This document shows positions 6,436 to 12,075 of a DNA stretch of 12,075 nt, in pieces. The DNA lies in contig DMSQ01000059.1 in NCBI GenBank assembly GCA_003457135.1, forward strand, positions 399-12,473. Reading direction: 5' to 3'. A model generated the notes under the pieces. It had not been told where the DNA came from. It saw only the letters and a program-made list of their open reading frames with translations, and ran no database searches. A program made the position numbers and the translations under genes. Origin of the DNA: Prolixibacteraceae bacterium (GTDB taxonomy: Bacteria; Bacteroidota; Bacteroidia; Bacteroidales; Prolixibacteraceae). Within the stretch, counting starts at the first letter, position 1; each line of letters begins with the position of its first letter.

Positions 6436-8073
6436 ATGAAAAACATATTAGCAGGCTTAGCCATTCTTATCAGTTTCAGTTTGTATGCTCAGCAAACGGG
6501 TGTCAAAACTTCTCCGGAAGTAGCACCGAAAGTTAAAACAGCTTCAGGTGTCGTACGCGGCGTAACAGAGGGAAATGTCGACAGTTTTAAGGGAATTCCG
6601 TACGCTGCTGCGCCCGTCGGTGAATTTCGCTGGCGTCCTCCTCAACCCGTTGCTGCATGGCAGGGAGAGTTCGATGCGAGCAAGTTTGGCGCAAATTGCG
6701 CAGCGGCAGGATGGGGAGGCCCTCCGGGATCAATACAGGCGGGCTCATCGGAAGATTGCCTGTTTCTCAATATATGGAAACCTGCCGGGGTTGCAAAGAA
6801 TGCAAAGCTGCCGGTCATGGTATGGATCCACGGAGGCGCCTTTGTGGGGGGTAGCGGCTCCGGTCCTGGCGTTGAAGGTCAGTTTGCAAAAAAAGGAGTC
6901 ATCCTGATTACCATCAATTACCGTCTGGGGCGCCTCGGTCATTTTGCATTCCCTGCTTTAAGCAAGGAGCATCCCGAAGAGCCAAAGGGCAGTTACGCCT
7001 TCATGGATCAGATCGCCGCACTACAATGGGTGCAGAAGAACATCGCCGCCTTTGGGGGCAATCCTAAGAATGTGACCATTTTCGGTTTTTCGGCCGGTGG
7101 CGTTTCGGTACATTCACTTTTGACGATTCCGGCTGCAAAAGGCCTTTTCCAAAAGGCAATCAGTCATTCCGGCGGTGGCCGCGATGGCGTTTTGACCGGT
7201 AGGCCTATCAATAAAGAAAATGCAAGTCCATACTACCCTGTTTCAGCAGAAACGATTGGAATAAACTTTGCACACAAACACGGGATTGAAGGCACGGATG
7301 CCGCCGCTCTGGCCAAACTACGCGCCCTGAAAGTGGAAGAAATTGTGGACGGAGGACAGGAGACTGATGGACAGGGTGGTCCACGTATCTATTCAGGCCC
7401 GATTCTCGATGGGAAATTAGTGGTTGAGACTGCCGAAAGCGCCTACAAGGTAGGCCGACAAGCCCGCGTTCCGCTCATGATCGGGAATAATAGTGCGGAA
7501 ATAGGTGGAGGCTTTGTTAATGCCAGCAGTTCAAAGGAAGAACTGTTTTCACTATTCGGGGAACTGAAGGATGAGGCAAAAGCTGCCTACGATCCTGATG
7601 GTAACAAAGAATTCGCTGAAGTACAAACAAGGTTTAACACCGACAAGGTATGGGCAGAGCCTGCACGGTTCACCGCAAGGTCTTATGCTGCTGTTGGCGA
7701 TCCGGCCTACATTTTTCTTTTCTCGTACGTACCTGCTGCCATGAAGGAGCGGATGAAATATGGCCCTGGTCACGGAACCGATATTTCCTTTGTATTCGAT
7801 AATCTTGGCGCCCGCCCTGGGTCAACGCCTTCACCCGAAGACCAGACTGTTGCCAGGATGATGAATGCCTATTGGGTTAACTTCGCTAAGACCGGTGATC
7901 CGAATGGTAAGGATCTGCCGAAATGGCCCGTTTACAGTCCCAAAAAGAACGAGATCCTCGATATCCAATCCGATGGTAACCCAGTCGGTAAACCTGATCC
8001 AAGGAAAGCGAGACTGGACGTGATTGAAAAGGCAGTGAACATGGGGGATAAACTACAACCAAATGGCATTTAA
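6436..8073 (+). CDS. Exported type-B carboxylesterase
   Basis: A 545-residue esterase of the carboxylesterase type-B (para-nitrobenzyl esterase / cholinesterase) family, which cleaves carboxylic esters. The signal peptide is MKNILAGLAILISFSLYAQ, with cleavage before Gln19. Family marks appear in order: GIPYAAAPVGEFRW (53-66); the Cys88-Cys108 pair including EDCLFLNIW, probably a disulfide as in the family; oxyanion IHGGAF (131-136); the elbow GFSAGG with nucleophile Ser219; acidic Glu355 in GNNSAE; and catalytic His446 in GPGHGTDISFVF. Length is normal and all triad residues are present. Export fits disulfide formation in the periplasm. The gene is more GC-rich than its neighbours, which hints at separate acquisition. 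It lies 75 bases after the DUF4440 gene with a hairpin between them. Class is secure; the substrate is unknown. Confidence 0.95.
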   Translation: MKNILAGLAILISFSLYAQQTGVKTSPEVAPKVKTASGVVRGVTEGNVDSFKGIPYAAAPVGEFRWRPPQPVAAWQGEFDASKFGANCAAAGWGGPPGSIQAGSSEDCLFLNIWKPAGVAKNAKLPVMVWIHGGAFVGGSGSGPGVEGQFAKKGVILITINYRLGRLGHFAFPALSKEHPEEPKGSYAFMDQIAALQWVQKNIAAFGGNPKNVTIFGFSAGGVSVHSLLTIPAAKGLFQKAISHSGGGRDGVLTGRPINKENASPYYPVSAETIGINFAHKHGIEGTDAAALAKLRALKVEEIVDGGQETDGQGGPRIYSGPILDGKLVVETAESAYKVGRQARVPLMIGNNSAEIGGGFVNASSSKEELFSLFGELKDEAKAAYDPDGNKEFAEVQTRFNTDKVWAEPARFTARSYAAVGDPAYIFLFSYVPAAMKERMKYGPGHGTDISFVFDNLGARPGSTPSPEDQTVARMMNAYWVNFAKTGDPNGKDLPKWPVYSPKKNEILDIQSDGNPVGKPDPRKARLDVIEKAVNMGDKLQPNGI

Positions 8074-8116
8074 CCTGCAATGTGAAGCAATGAAAAAACG
8101 CGAATCGCAAGAGACT

Positions 8117-8854
8117 ATGAAAAAAATAAAAATAAAAACAATCGTTGTGTTAATCATGGCATTAAGTTGCTTTTCCAATCACTTGAAAGCACAAGATAAC
8201 ATGAATACAAGGATGAAATTAAGCTCCGGGGAACAAAGCATCGTTTCAATTGCTGCATTAACGGCAAAGGGCGATTTGTCAAATTTAAAGCCAGCGCTAA
8301 ATGCTGGTCTCGAAGCAGGTCTTACCATTAACCAAATCAAAGAAGTGCTTATTCACCTATACGCCTATTGCGGGTTTCCAAGAAGTATTCGCGGCTTGCA
8401 AACCTTTATGGAAGTATTGAATGAACGCAAAGCCAAGGGAATCAACGATAAAACGGGCGCTGATGCATCGCCCATTCCGGAGGAACAAACTAAATACGAG
8501 CGGGGTAAAAAGGTTTTGGGCGAACTCACAAAAGCGCCGCAAGAAGGAGCCCTGACCGGTTATGCTGCTTTTGCCCCGGTAATTGATACCTTTCTGAAAG
8601 AGCATTTATTCGCCGATATTTTTGAAAGAAATGTATTAAACTATTCCGAAAGAGAGTTGGTAACAATTTCTGTAATCAGCAGCATTGGCGGTGCAGAACC
8701 GATGTTGCGTGCACATTTAAATATTTGCCTGAATGTAGGTTTAACTCCCGGAAAGTTGAACGAATTTGTGGAAATCATACAATCAACGGTGGGACAAAAG
8801 GAAGCCAAAGATGCCCGGACAGTTCTAAATGAGGTACTGAAAAACTGGCAATGA
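8117..8854 (+). CDS. Exported double-domain carboxymuconolactone decarboxylase family protein
   Basis: A 245-residue protein with two CMD domains in tandem, at about residues 38-104 and 158-242. Domain 1 shows EQSIVSIAALTAKGDLSNLK, AGLTINQIKEVLIHLYAYCGF and a partner helix; domain 2 shows SERELVTISVISSIGG, LRAHLNICLNVGLTPGKLNEF. The family includes 4-carboxymuconolactone decarboxylase and the thiol peroxidase-type AhpD. The AhpD CxxC motif is absent (only a lone Cys85, and Cys204 in domain 2), so a thiol-disulfide role is unlikely. Here a signal peptide (KKIKIK n-region, hydrophobic 9-20, cleavage before Gln26) implies a periplasmic enzyme. The start at 8117 is chosen because it places the basic n-region correctly; the upstream in-frame ATGs at 8063 and 8090 would add a charged extension, and 8063 would overlap the esterase. 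It is followed by a cupin gene, a common partner or fusion partner of CMD proteins. Confidence 0.9.
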   Translation: MKKIKIKTIVVLIMALSCFSNHLKAQDNMNTRMKLSSGEQSIVSIAALTAKGDLSNLKPALNAGLEAGLTINQIKEVLIHLYAYCGFPRSIRGLQTFMEVLNERKAKGINDKTGADASPIPEEQTKYERGKKVLGELTKAPQEGALTGYAAFAPVIDTFLKEHLFADIFERNVLNYSERELVTISVISSIGGAEPMLRAHLNICLNVGLTPGKLNEFVEIIQSTVGQKEAKDARTVLNEVLKNWQ

Positions 8855-8865
8855 CAATACGGGAG

Positions 8866-8915
8866 TCGGACTTTCCAAAGTCCGATACAATTTCTTCGAC
8901 TTTGGAAAGTCGAAG
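8866..8915. repeat. Pair of mutually complementary palindromes
   Basis: Hairpin A at 8866-8885 has arms TCGGACTTT / AAAGTCCGA around CC. Hairpin B at 8894-8915 has arms CTTCGACTTT / AAAGTCGAAG around GG. The two 14-base cores, GACTTTCCAAAGTC and GACTTTGGAAAGTC, are exact reverse complements, so the RNA could fold as two short hairpins or as one long one. This lies in the 119-base gap between the CMD and cupin genes. It resembles intergenic repeats of Bacteroidota. It may act as a bidirectional structure, an mRNA stabiliser or a partial terminator; no T-run is present. Confidence 0.6.
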
Positions 8916-8973
8916 TTCCTGAAAATCTGCCTCTGTAAACAATTTAAAGAACAAACAAATTAATAATGATACT

Positions 8974-9465
8974 ATGATGAAATACAGTTTAAAATACAGT
9001 CTGATTTTTCTGATAGTCCTTTTAGCCGGATGTAATGTGGGAAAAAATAAAAATGAAACAATCCCGCAGGATGAAACACTTTTTCCAAAAGGAGATAAAA
9101 TAGCCAATAACAATTTTACCGGTACGGCATGGGTTCAAATGATGGTCAGCAACGACAGCACATACAATACCTCGATTGGAAATGTAACTTTTGAACCGGG
9201 TGCAAGAACGAACTGGCACAAACATCCGGGCGGGCAAATACTACTTGTTACTGACGGTGAGGGCTATTATCAGGAAAAAGGGAAGCCCGCGCAGTTGTTG
9301 CGAAAAGGCGATGTTATAAAAATTCCGCCTGATACAGAGCACTGGCACGGTGCAGCACCCGGCAAAGGACTAACCCATATTGCAATAAGCCCCAATTTGC
9401 AAAAAGGAAGTGTAGTCTGGCTACAACCTGTTACCGATGAAGAGTACAGCCAGTCCACAAAATAA
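8974..9465 (+). CDS. Cupin-domain lipoprotein, mandelonitrile-lyase-like metal site
   Basis: A 163-residue lipoprotein with one cupin domain. The signal sequence ends in a lipobox LAGC with Cys20 as the lipidated residue, so the protein is membrane-anchored outside the cytoplasm. The cupin core spans about residues 68-140. Cupin motif 1 is WHKHPGGQ with ligands His82, His84 and Gln88; motif 2 is PPDTEHWHG with His123. The His-x-His-x3-Gln ... His set, with 39 residues between the second and last His, fits the manganese site of the bacterial cupin hydroxynitrile lyases and related CMD-associated cupins. The annotated start has two consecutive ATGs (8974 and 8977), and either works. It follows the CMD gene by 119 bases across a palindrome pair. 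Its reaction is unknown: a lyase, isomerase or dioxygenase role is possible, and hydroxynitrile cleavage is not implied. Confidence 0.9.
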   Translation: MMKYSLKYSLIFLIVLLAGCNVGKNKNETIPQDETLFPKGDKIANNNFTGTAWVQMMVSNDSTYNTSIGNVTFEPGARTNWHKHPGGQILLVTDGEGYYQEKGKPAQLLRKGDVIKIPPDTEHWHGAAPGKGLTHIAISPNLQKGSVVWLQPVTDEEYSQSTK

Positions 9466-9504
9466 TACATAATTACTTCTTTGAAAAGACCTAAATCCAA
9501 GAAA

Positions 9505-10827
9505 ATGAAAAAAATCAAAACCTTTTTTCTGTTGTTGGTCTTAATCGTTTGCATGAATAGTGTCTATGCACAAGACTGGCCCCAGTACCTCGGCCCCAAC
9601 AGAAACAGTATCTCAGGCCAAAAAGATATTTTACGCACATGGCCAGCCACCGGACCGGAAGTTCTGTGGACTGTCAATGTGGGCATTGGTTATGGCGGAC
9701 CGGTTGTCAAAGCCGGTAAAATCTATTTACTGGACCGTGATGACAAGGTAGGCGACAACCTCCGTTGTTTCGAACTTTCAACAGGAAAAGAGTTATGGAA
9801 TTTTGCATACGACTCACCGGGCGCGGTTATGTTTCCGGGCTCACGAAGCGTTCCGGCAATTGACAGTAAATACGTTTATTCGTGCGGACCTTATGGCGAT
9901 TTGTATTGCATCGACACGAACACACACAAACCTGTTTGGAATAAAAATGTATGGAAAGATTTTGGCGGAGAAAAAATTCCAATCTGGGCTATTTCACAGT
10001 GTCCGCTGGTTTATGGTGATTTACTTGTTATTGCATCGCAGGCTCCCGAAGCCGGAGTGGTTGCCTATAACATAACCACGGGCGAAATGGTATGGAAAAC
10101 ACCCAACCTGGGCAACGAAACCTATGTCAGTCCTTCGGTTGTAAAAATCAACGGAGCCGATCATATTGTGATGATTACTTCGTCAACAAACCCAATTGGG
10201 CACCCCGAATTACCAAAAACTCCGGGAAATATCACCGGCATTGATCCCCTTACGGGGAAAATCCTCTGGAATTTTTCAGGGTGGGAATGTCATATTTCAG
10301 TCCCGAGTGCATTGGATGCCGGTAATAATAAAGTACTTGTTGTAGGTGGATATGAACACGGTGCTTTGATGATACAAGTCGAAAAAAAGACTGATGGCAG
10401 CTTCGGAACTAAAGAACTTTTTAAAACAGTGGAATTTGGCGACCAGACAAAACCGCCGGTTCTGTATAACGGCTATTTCTATGCCCAGTACGGAACCAAT
10501 AACCGGCGCGACGGCCTGGTTTGCATGAACATGAACGGTGAAATCATGTGGAAAACAAAGCGTGAACCCGATTTCAATAAAGGAAGCATGATTTTAGCCG
10601 ATGGATTGATTCTGGCAACTGACGGCGCTAAAAAACTGTATTTGATTGAACCTGATCCGGCCGCATTCAAACCACTGGCATCGGCAGAACTGCTTGCAGC
10701 GCCACCTGCCGGAGAAGGAATGGCAGCCAGATTTGGAACACAAAACTGGGCGCCTATCGCGCTTGCCAACGGAAAATTGTTAATCCGCGATCAAAGCCGG
10801 ATGATGTGTGTTAAAGTAGCTGAATAA
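9505..10827 (+). CDS. Exported PQQ-like (BamB-type) beta-propeller protein
   Basis: A 440-residue repeat protein with a signal peptide (MKKIK, hydrophobic to about residue 20, cleavage before Gln23). Propeller blades are seen as recurring [TN]GK-x-LW type repeats: LSTGKELWNF (91-100), THKPVWNK (140-147), ITTGEMVWKT (190-199), PLTGKILWNF (248-257) and MNGEIMWK (343-350). It opens with DWPQYLGPNRN, a start shared by a group of secreted PQQ-like propellers. No quinoprotein dehydrogenase active-site region (such as a disulfide ring motif) can be seen, so a binding, scaffold or assembly role is more likely than alcohol dehydrogenase; this is inferred. The ATG at 9505 is preferred over a TTG at 9481 because it fits the signal peptide. 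It sits 39 bases after the cupin gene and converges with moeB five bases past its stop, with no obvious terminator between. Confidence 0.88.
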   Translation: MKKIKTFFLLLVLIVCMNSVYAQDWPQYLGPNRNSISGQKDILRTWPATGPEVLWTVNVGIGYGGPVVKAGKIYLLDRDDKVGDNLRCFELSTGKELWNFAYDSPGAVMFPGSRSVPAIDSKYVYSCGPYGDLYCIDTNTHKPVWNKNVWKDFGGEKIPIWAISQCPLVYGDLLVIASQAPEAGVVAYNITTGEMVWKTPNLGNETYVSPSVVKINGADHIVMITSSTNPIGHPELPKTPGNITGIDPLTGKILWNFSGWECHISVPSALDAGNNKVLVVGGYEHGALMIQVEKKTDGSFGTKELFKTVEFGDQTKPPVLYNGYFYAQYGTNNRRDGLVCMNMNGEIMWKTKREPDFNKGSMILADGLILATDGAKKLYLIEPDPAAFKPLASAELLAAPPAGEGMAARFGTQNWAPIALANGKLLIRDQSRMMCVKVAE

Positions 10828-10832
10828 AGTTT

Positions 10833-11555
10833 TTACATAGAAAACCTAAAAAGATTATATCTGTTTTCCTGAATGTTGAAGACCAATAGTTTTCCACTGA
10901 TTATTTCACCGTATCCGGTAATAATTTTGATGATTTCGTTAGCCTGAAGTATTCCGGCAATACCCGGCAAAACACCTAATAAACCAATTTCATTTTCTTT
11001 GTATATTCCATCTTTGGGGACATTGGGGTACAAATCTTTAAAGGCTGGCCCGCCCCGGTAATTAAACACACTTATTTGCCCTTCATAATTTAAAACCGAA
11101 GCAAATGCCAATGGTTTATCTAATCTCGCTGAAACTTCTCCGATAAGCGCCCTGGTTTTGTAATTATCCGTACAATCGGCAATTACATCGTAGTTTTTAA
11201 AAATATTTTCTCCATTTTCGTCTTTAAGTCTTAAATCAAAAATTTGGATGTCAATTTCCGGATATAACGCAGATAGCTTCCGGGAAGCCACTTCAACTTT
11301 TTTGAAACCCACTTCAGCGGTTGTATATAAAATTTGTCGCTGAAGATTTGAAATGCTTACCGTATCATCATCAACAATACCAATGGTGCCAATTCCGGCA
11401 GCGGCCAGGTATATCAGCAGCGGACTTCCCAGACCACCGGCTCCAATAACCAAAACCCGTGCATTTTTTAGTTTCTCCTGACCCTCCTGGCCAATTTCTG
11501 CCAGTGAAAAATGTCGGGTGAATCTTGATAAATCTTCTTTACTTAACTTTCTCAT
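10833..11555 (-). CDS. moeB: MoeB/ThiF/HesA-family adenylyltransferase, cysteine-poor
   Basis: A 240-residue E1-like enzyme that, from its place after moaD and moaE, should adenylate the C-terminal Gly-Gly of MoaD for sulfur transfer in molybdopterin synthesis. The ATP site is seen as GAGGLG (38-43), acidic DDD (62-64), Arg73 in SNLQRQ, Lys near 86-87 and ADCTDN (127-131) with Asp130. C-terminal helix VLPGIAGILQANEIIKI is typical. All cysteines that bind zinc in E. coli MoeB, and the nearby conserved Cys (residue 187 there), are missing; the only Cys is 128. No rhodanese domain is attached. The ATG at 11555 is chosen because RKLSKEDLSRFTRHF matches the usual N-terminus; it overlaps the end of moaE by 17 bases, suggesting coupled translation. 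A further start at 11573 is possible. ThiF or HesA cannot be excluded, but context favours MoeB. Confidence 0.88.
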   Translation of the reverse strand: MRKLSKEDLSRFTRHFSLAEIGQEGQEKLKNARVLVIGAGGLGSPLLIYLAAAGIGTIGIVDDDTVSISNLQRQILYTTAEVGFKKVEVASRKLSALYPEIDIQIFDLRLKDENGENIFKNYDVIADCTDNYKTRALIGEVSARLDKPLAFASVLNYEGQISVFNYRGGPAFKDLYPNVPKDGIYKENEIGLLGVLPGIAGILQANEIIKIITGYGEIISGKLLVFNIQENRYNLFRFSM

Positions 11556-12006
11556 GCTGGTGATCATGTTCATGTTCGTCTACGTTTGTAATGCAATCGC
11601 AATTTTGTCCCCACTCGCTGGTTCCATCGGCAAAAAACTCGTGCTTCCAAATGGGCACTTCATTTTTTACCCTGTTGATAATATAGCGATTAGCATCATA
11701 AGCTTCCTTTCGGTGACCGGCCCCGGTGATGACAACAACAGCACATCCACTAATTTCAACCTGTCCCAAACGGTGAACGCAAACGGCCTGATTCAGCCTG
11801 AATTGCGAAATGGCTTCATCAACAATCTCATCAATCATTTTATTTGCCATGGGTTCATACGCCTCATAATCTAAGTGCGTAACTTCCCTGCCTTTGTTGT
11901 TGTCTCTTACTTCGCCGCTGAAGAGCACTACTGCTCCGCTGTTTGGATTACGAAATTCATCAAAAAGTCCGCTGTAATTGATGTCGGTATATTGCAAATG
12001 TTTCAT
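11539..12006 (-). CDS. moaE: Molybdopterin synthase catalytic subunit MoaE
   Basis: A 155-residue large subunit of molybdopterin synthase. With thiocarboxylated MoaD it converts cyclic pyranopterin monophosphate to molybdopterin in the cytoplasm. Family marks are GAVVLFSGEVR (24-34), HLDYEAYEPMA (44-54), VCVHRLGQVEISG (75-87), the substrate region GAGHRKEAYDA (96-106) and KNEVPIWK (114-121), whose two Lys match the active-site pair known in E. coli MoaE. The core ends near GTSEW at 128-132. The last part carries CDC (136-138) and a His-rich tail (HEHDHQHEK, 145-153) that is outside the usual core and coincides with the overlap into moeB. The gene follows moaD by 12 bases. Assignment is firm; any role of the tail is unknown. 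Confidence 0.96.
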   Translation of the reverse strand: MKHLQYTDINYSGLFDEFRNPNSGAVVLFSGEVRDNNKGREVTHLDYEAYEPMANKMIDEIVDEAISQFRLNQAVCVHRLGQVEISGCAVVVITGAGHRKEAYDANRYIINRVKNEVPIWKHEFFADGTSEWGQNCDCITNVDEHEHDHQHEKVK

Positions 12007-12018
12007 CGTTTTTATTTA

Positions 12019-12075
12019 TTAACCTCCACTTGACGGCGGAATCAGGAATAGGATGTTTTCAGGTTTTAACGGCTG
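12019..12075 (-). CDS. moaD: MoaD sulfur-carrier protein, C-terminal end only
   Basis: The last 18 codons of a minus-strand gene that begins outside the window. The visible residues read QPLKPENILFLIPPSSGG and then stop. A strand with two Pro followed by a terminal Gly-Gly is the hallmark of MoaD, the small subunit of molybdopterin synthase, whose final Gly is adenylated by MoeB and then thiocarboxylated. It lies 12 bases upstream of moaE, giving the order moaD-moaE-moeB. The two Gly codons also form GGAGGT, which resembles a ribosome binding site for moaE but lies about 15 bases from its ATG, too far for a normal site. The short length limits certainty, but the order makes it strong. Confidence 0.88.
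   Translation of the reverse strand, partial: QPLKPENILFLIPPSSGG

Noticed and set aside
8063..8116. Upstream ATG starts for the CMD gene (8063, 8090)
   Set aside because: They add a charged extension before a normal signal peptide, and 8063 overlaps the esterase end. The ATG at 8117 gives a proper basic n-region.
9505..10827. PQQ-dependent alcohol dehydrogenase or BamB
   Set aside because: No dehydrogenase catalytic or cofactor disulfide motif is seen, and BamB is normally a lipoprotein with another context, so only a generic PQQ-like propeller is claimed.
11518..11874. A 118-codon plus-strand open frame with a hydrophobic N-terminus
   Set aside because: It is antisense to moaE and the start of moeB, which have strong family motifs. 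The hydrophobic start is the antisense reading of the His-rich moaE tail.

Overview
The window looks like a chromosomal segment from a member of the Bacteroidota, probably of the Bacteroidales/Marinilabiliales type. This is an inference. It rests on the Bacteroidota-style glutamyl-tRNA synthetase, an AraC regulator of a form common in that phylum, A-rich leaders rather than strong Shine-Dalgarno sites, a TAnnTTTG-like -7 box, and the many exported proteins whose signal peptides end in a cleavage site just before Gln. There are no tRNA or rRNA genes, CRISPR arrays, transposases or phage genes.

Layout. (1) 1-1401: the 3' part of gltX, whose N-terminus lies outside the window. (2) 1463-2245: an exported conserved hypothetical that looks like an outer-membrane beta-barrel. 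(3) 2281-3192, minus strand: an AraC-family regulator, divergent from (4) 3350-4480, an exported alpha/beta hydrolase. The 157-base divergent region holds a nested inverted repeat and a -7-like box. (5) 4481-4849: a 369-base gene-free stretch with three small hairpin modules of a dispersed-repeat type, then a larger stem-loop. (6) 4850-10827: six genes, all on the plus strand, each with an N-terminal export signal: a DLH-like hydrolase with an apparent Cys nucleophile, a DUF4440/NTF2-like protein, a type-B carboxylesterase, a double-domain carboxymuconolactone-decarboxylase (CMD) protein, a cupin lipoprotein and a PQQ-like beta-propeller. (7) 10833-12075, minus strand: moeB-like, moaE and the last codons of moaD, part of a molybdopterin synthase operon converging on the propeller gene.

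How the genes may work together. The AraC gene and the exported enzymes look like a regulated extracytoplasmic pathway acting on small ester- or lactone-containing, perhaps aromatic, compounds. There are three alpha/beta-fold hydrolases, a CMD protein and a manganese-type cupin, and no transporter or cytoplasmic dehydrogenase is visible. The substrate cannot be read from the sequence. The esterase gene is more GC-rich than its neighbours and may have been acquired separately. The molybdopterin genes encode the sulfur-carrier protein (MoaD), its synthase partner (MoaE) and the enzyme that adenylates MoaD. That last protein lacks all the cysteines that bind zinc in E. coli MoeB.

The most unusual items are the all-exported enzyme set, the cysteine-poor MoeB, the exported CMD/cupin pair, and two classes of structured intergenic repeat. 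No clearly new defence or mobile system is visible.
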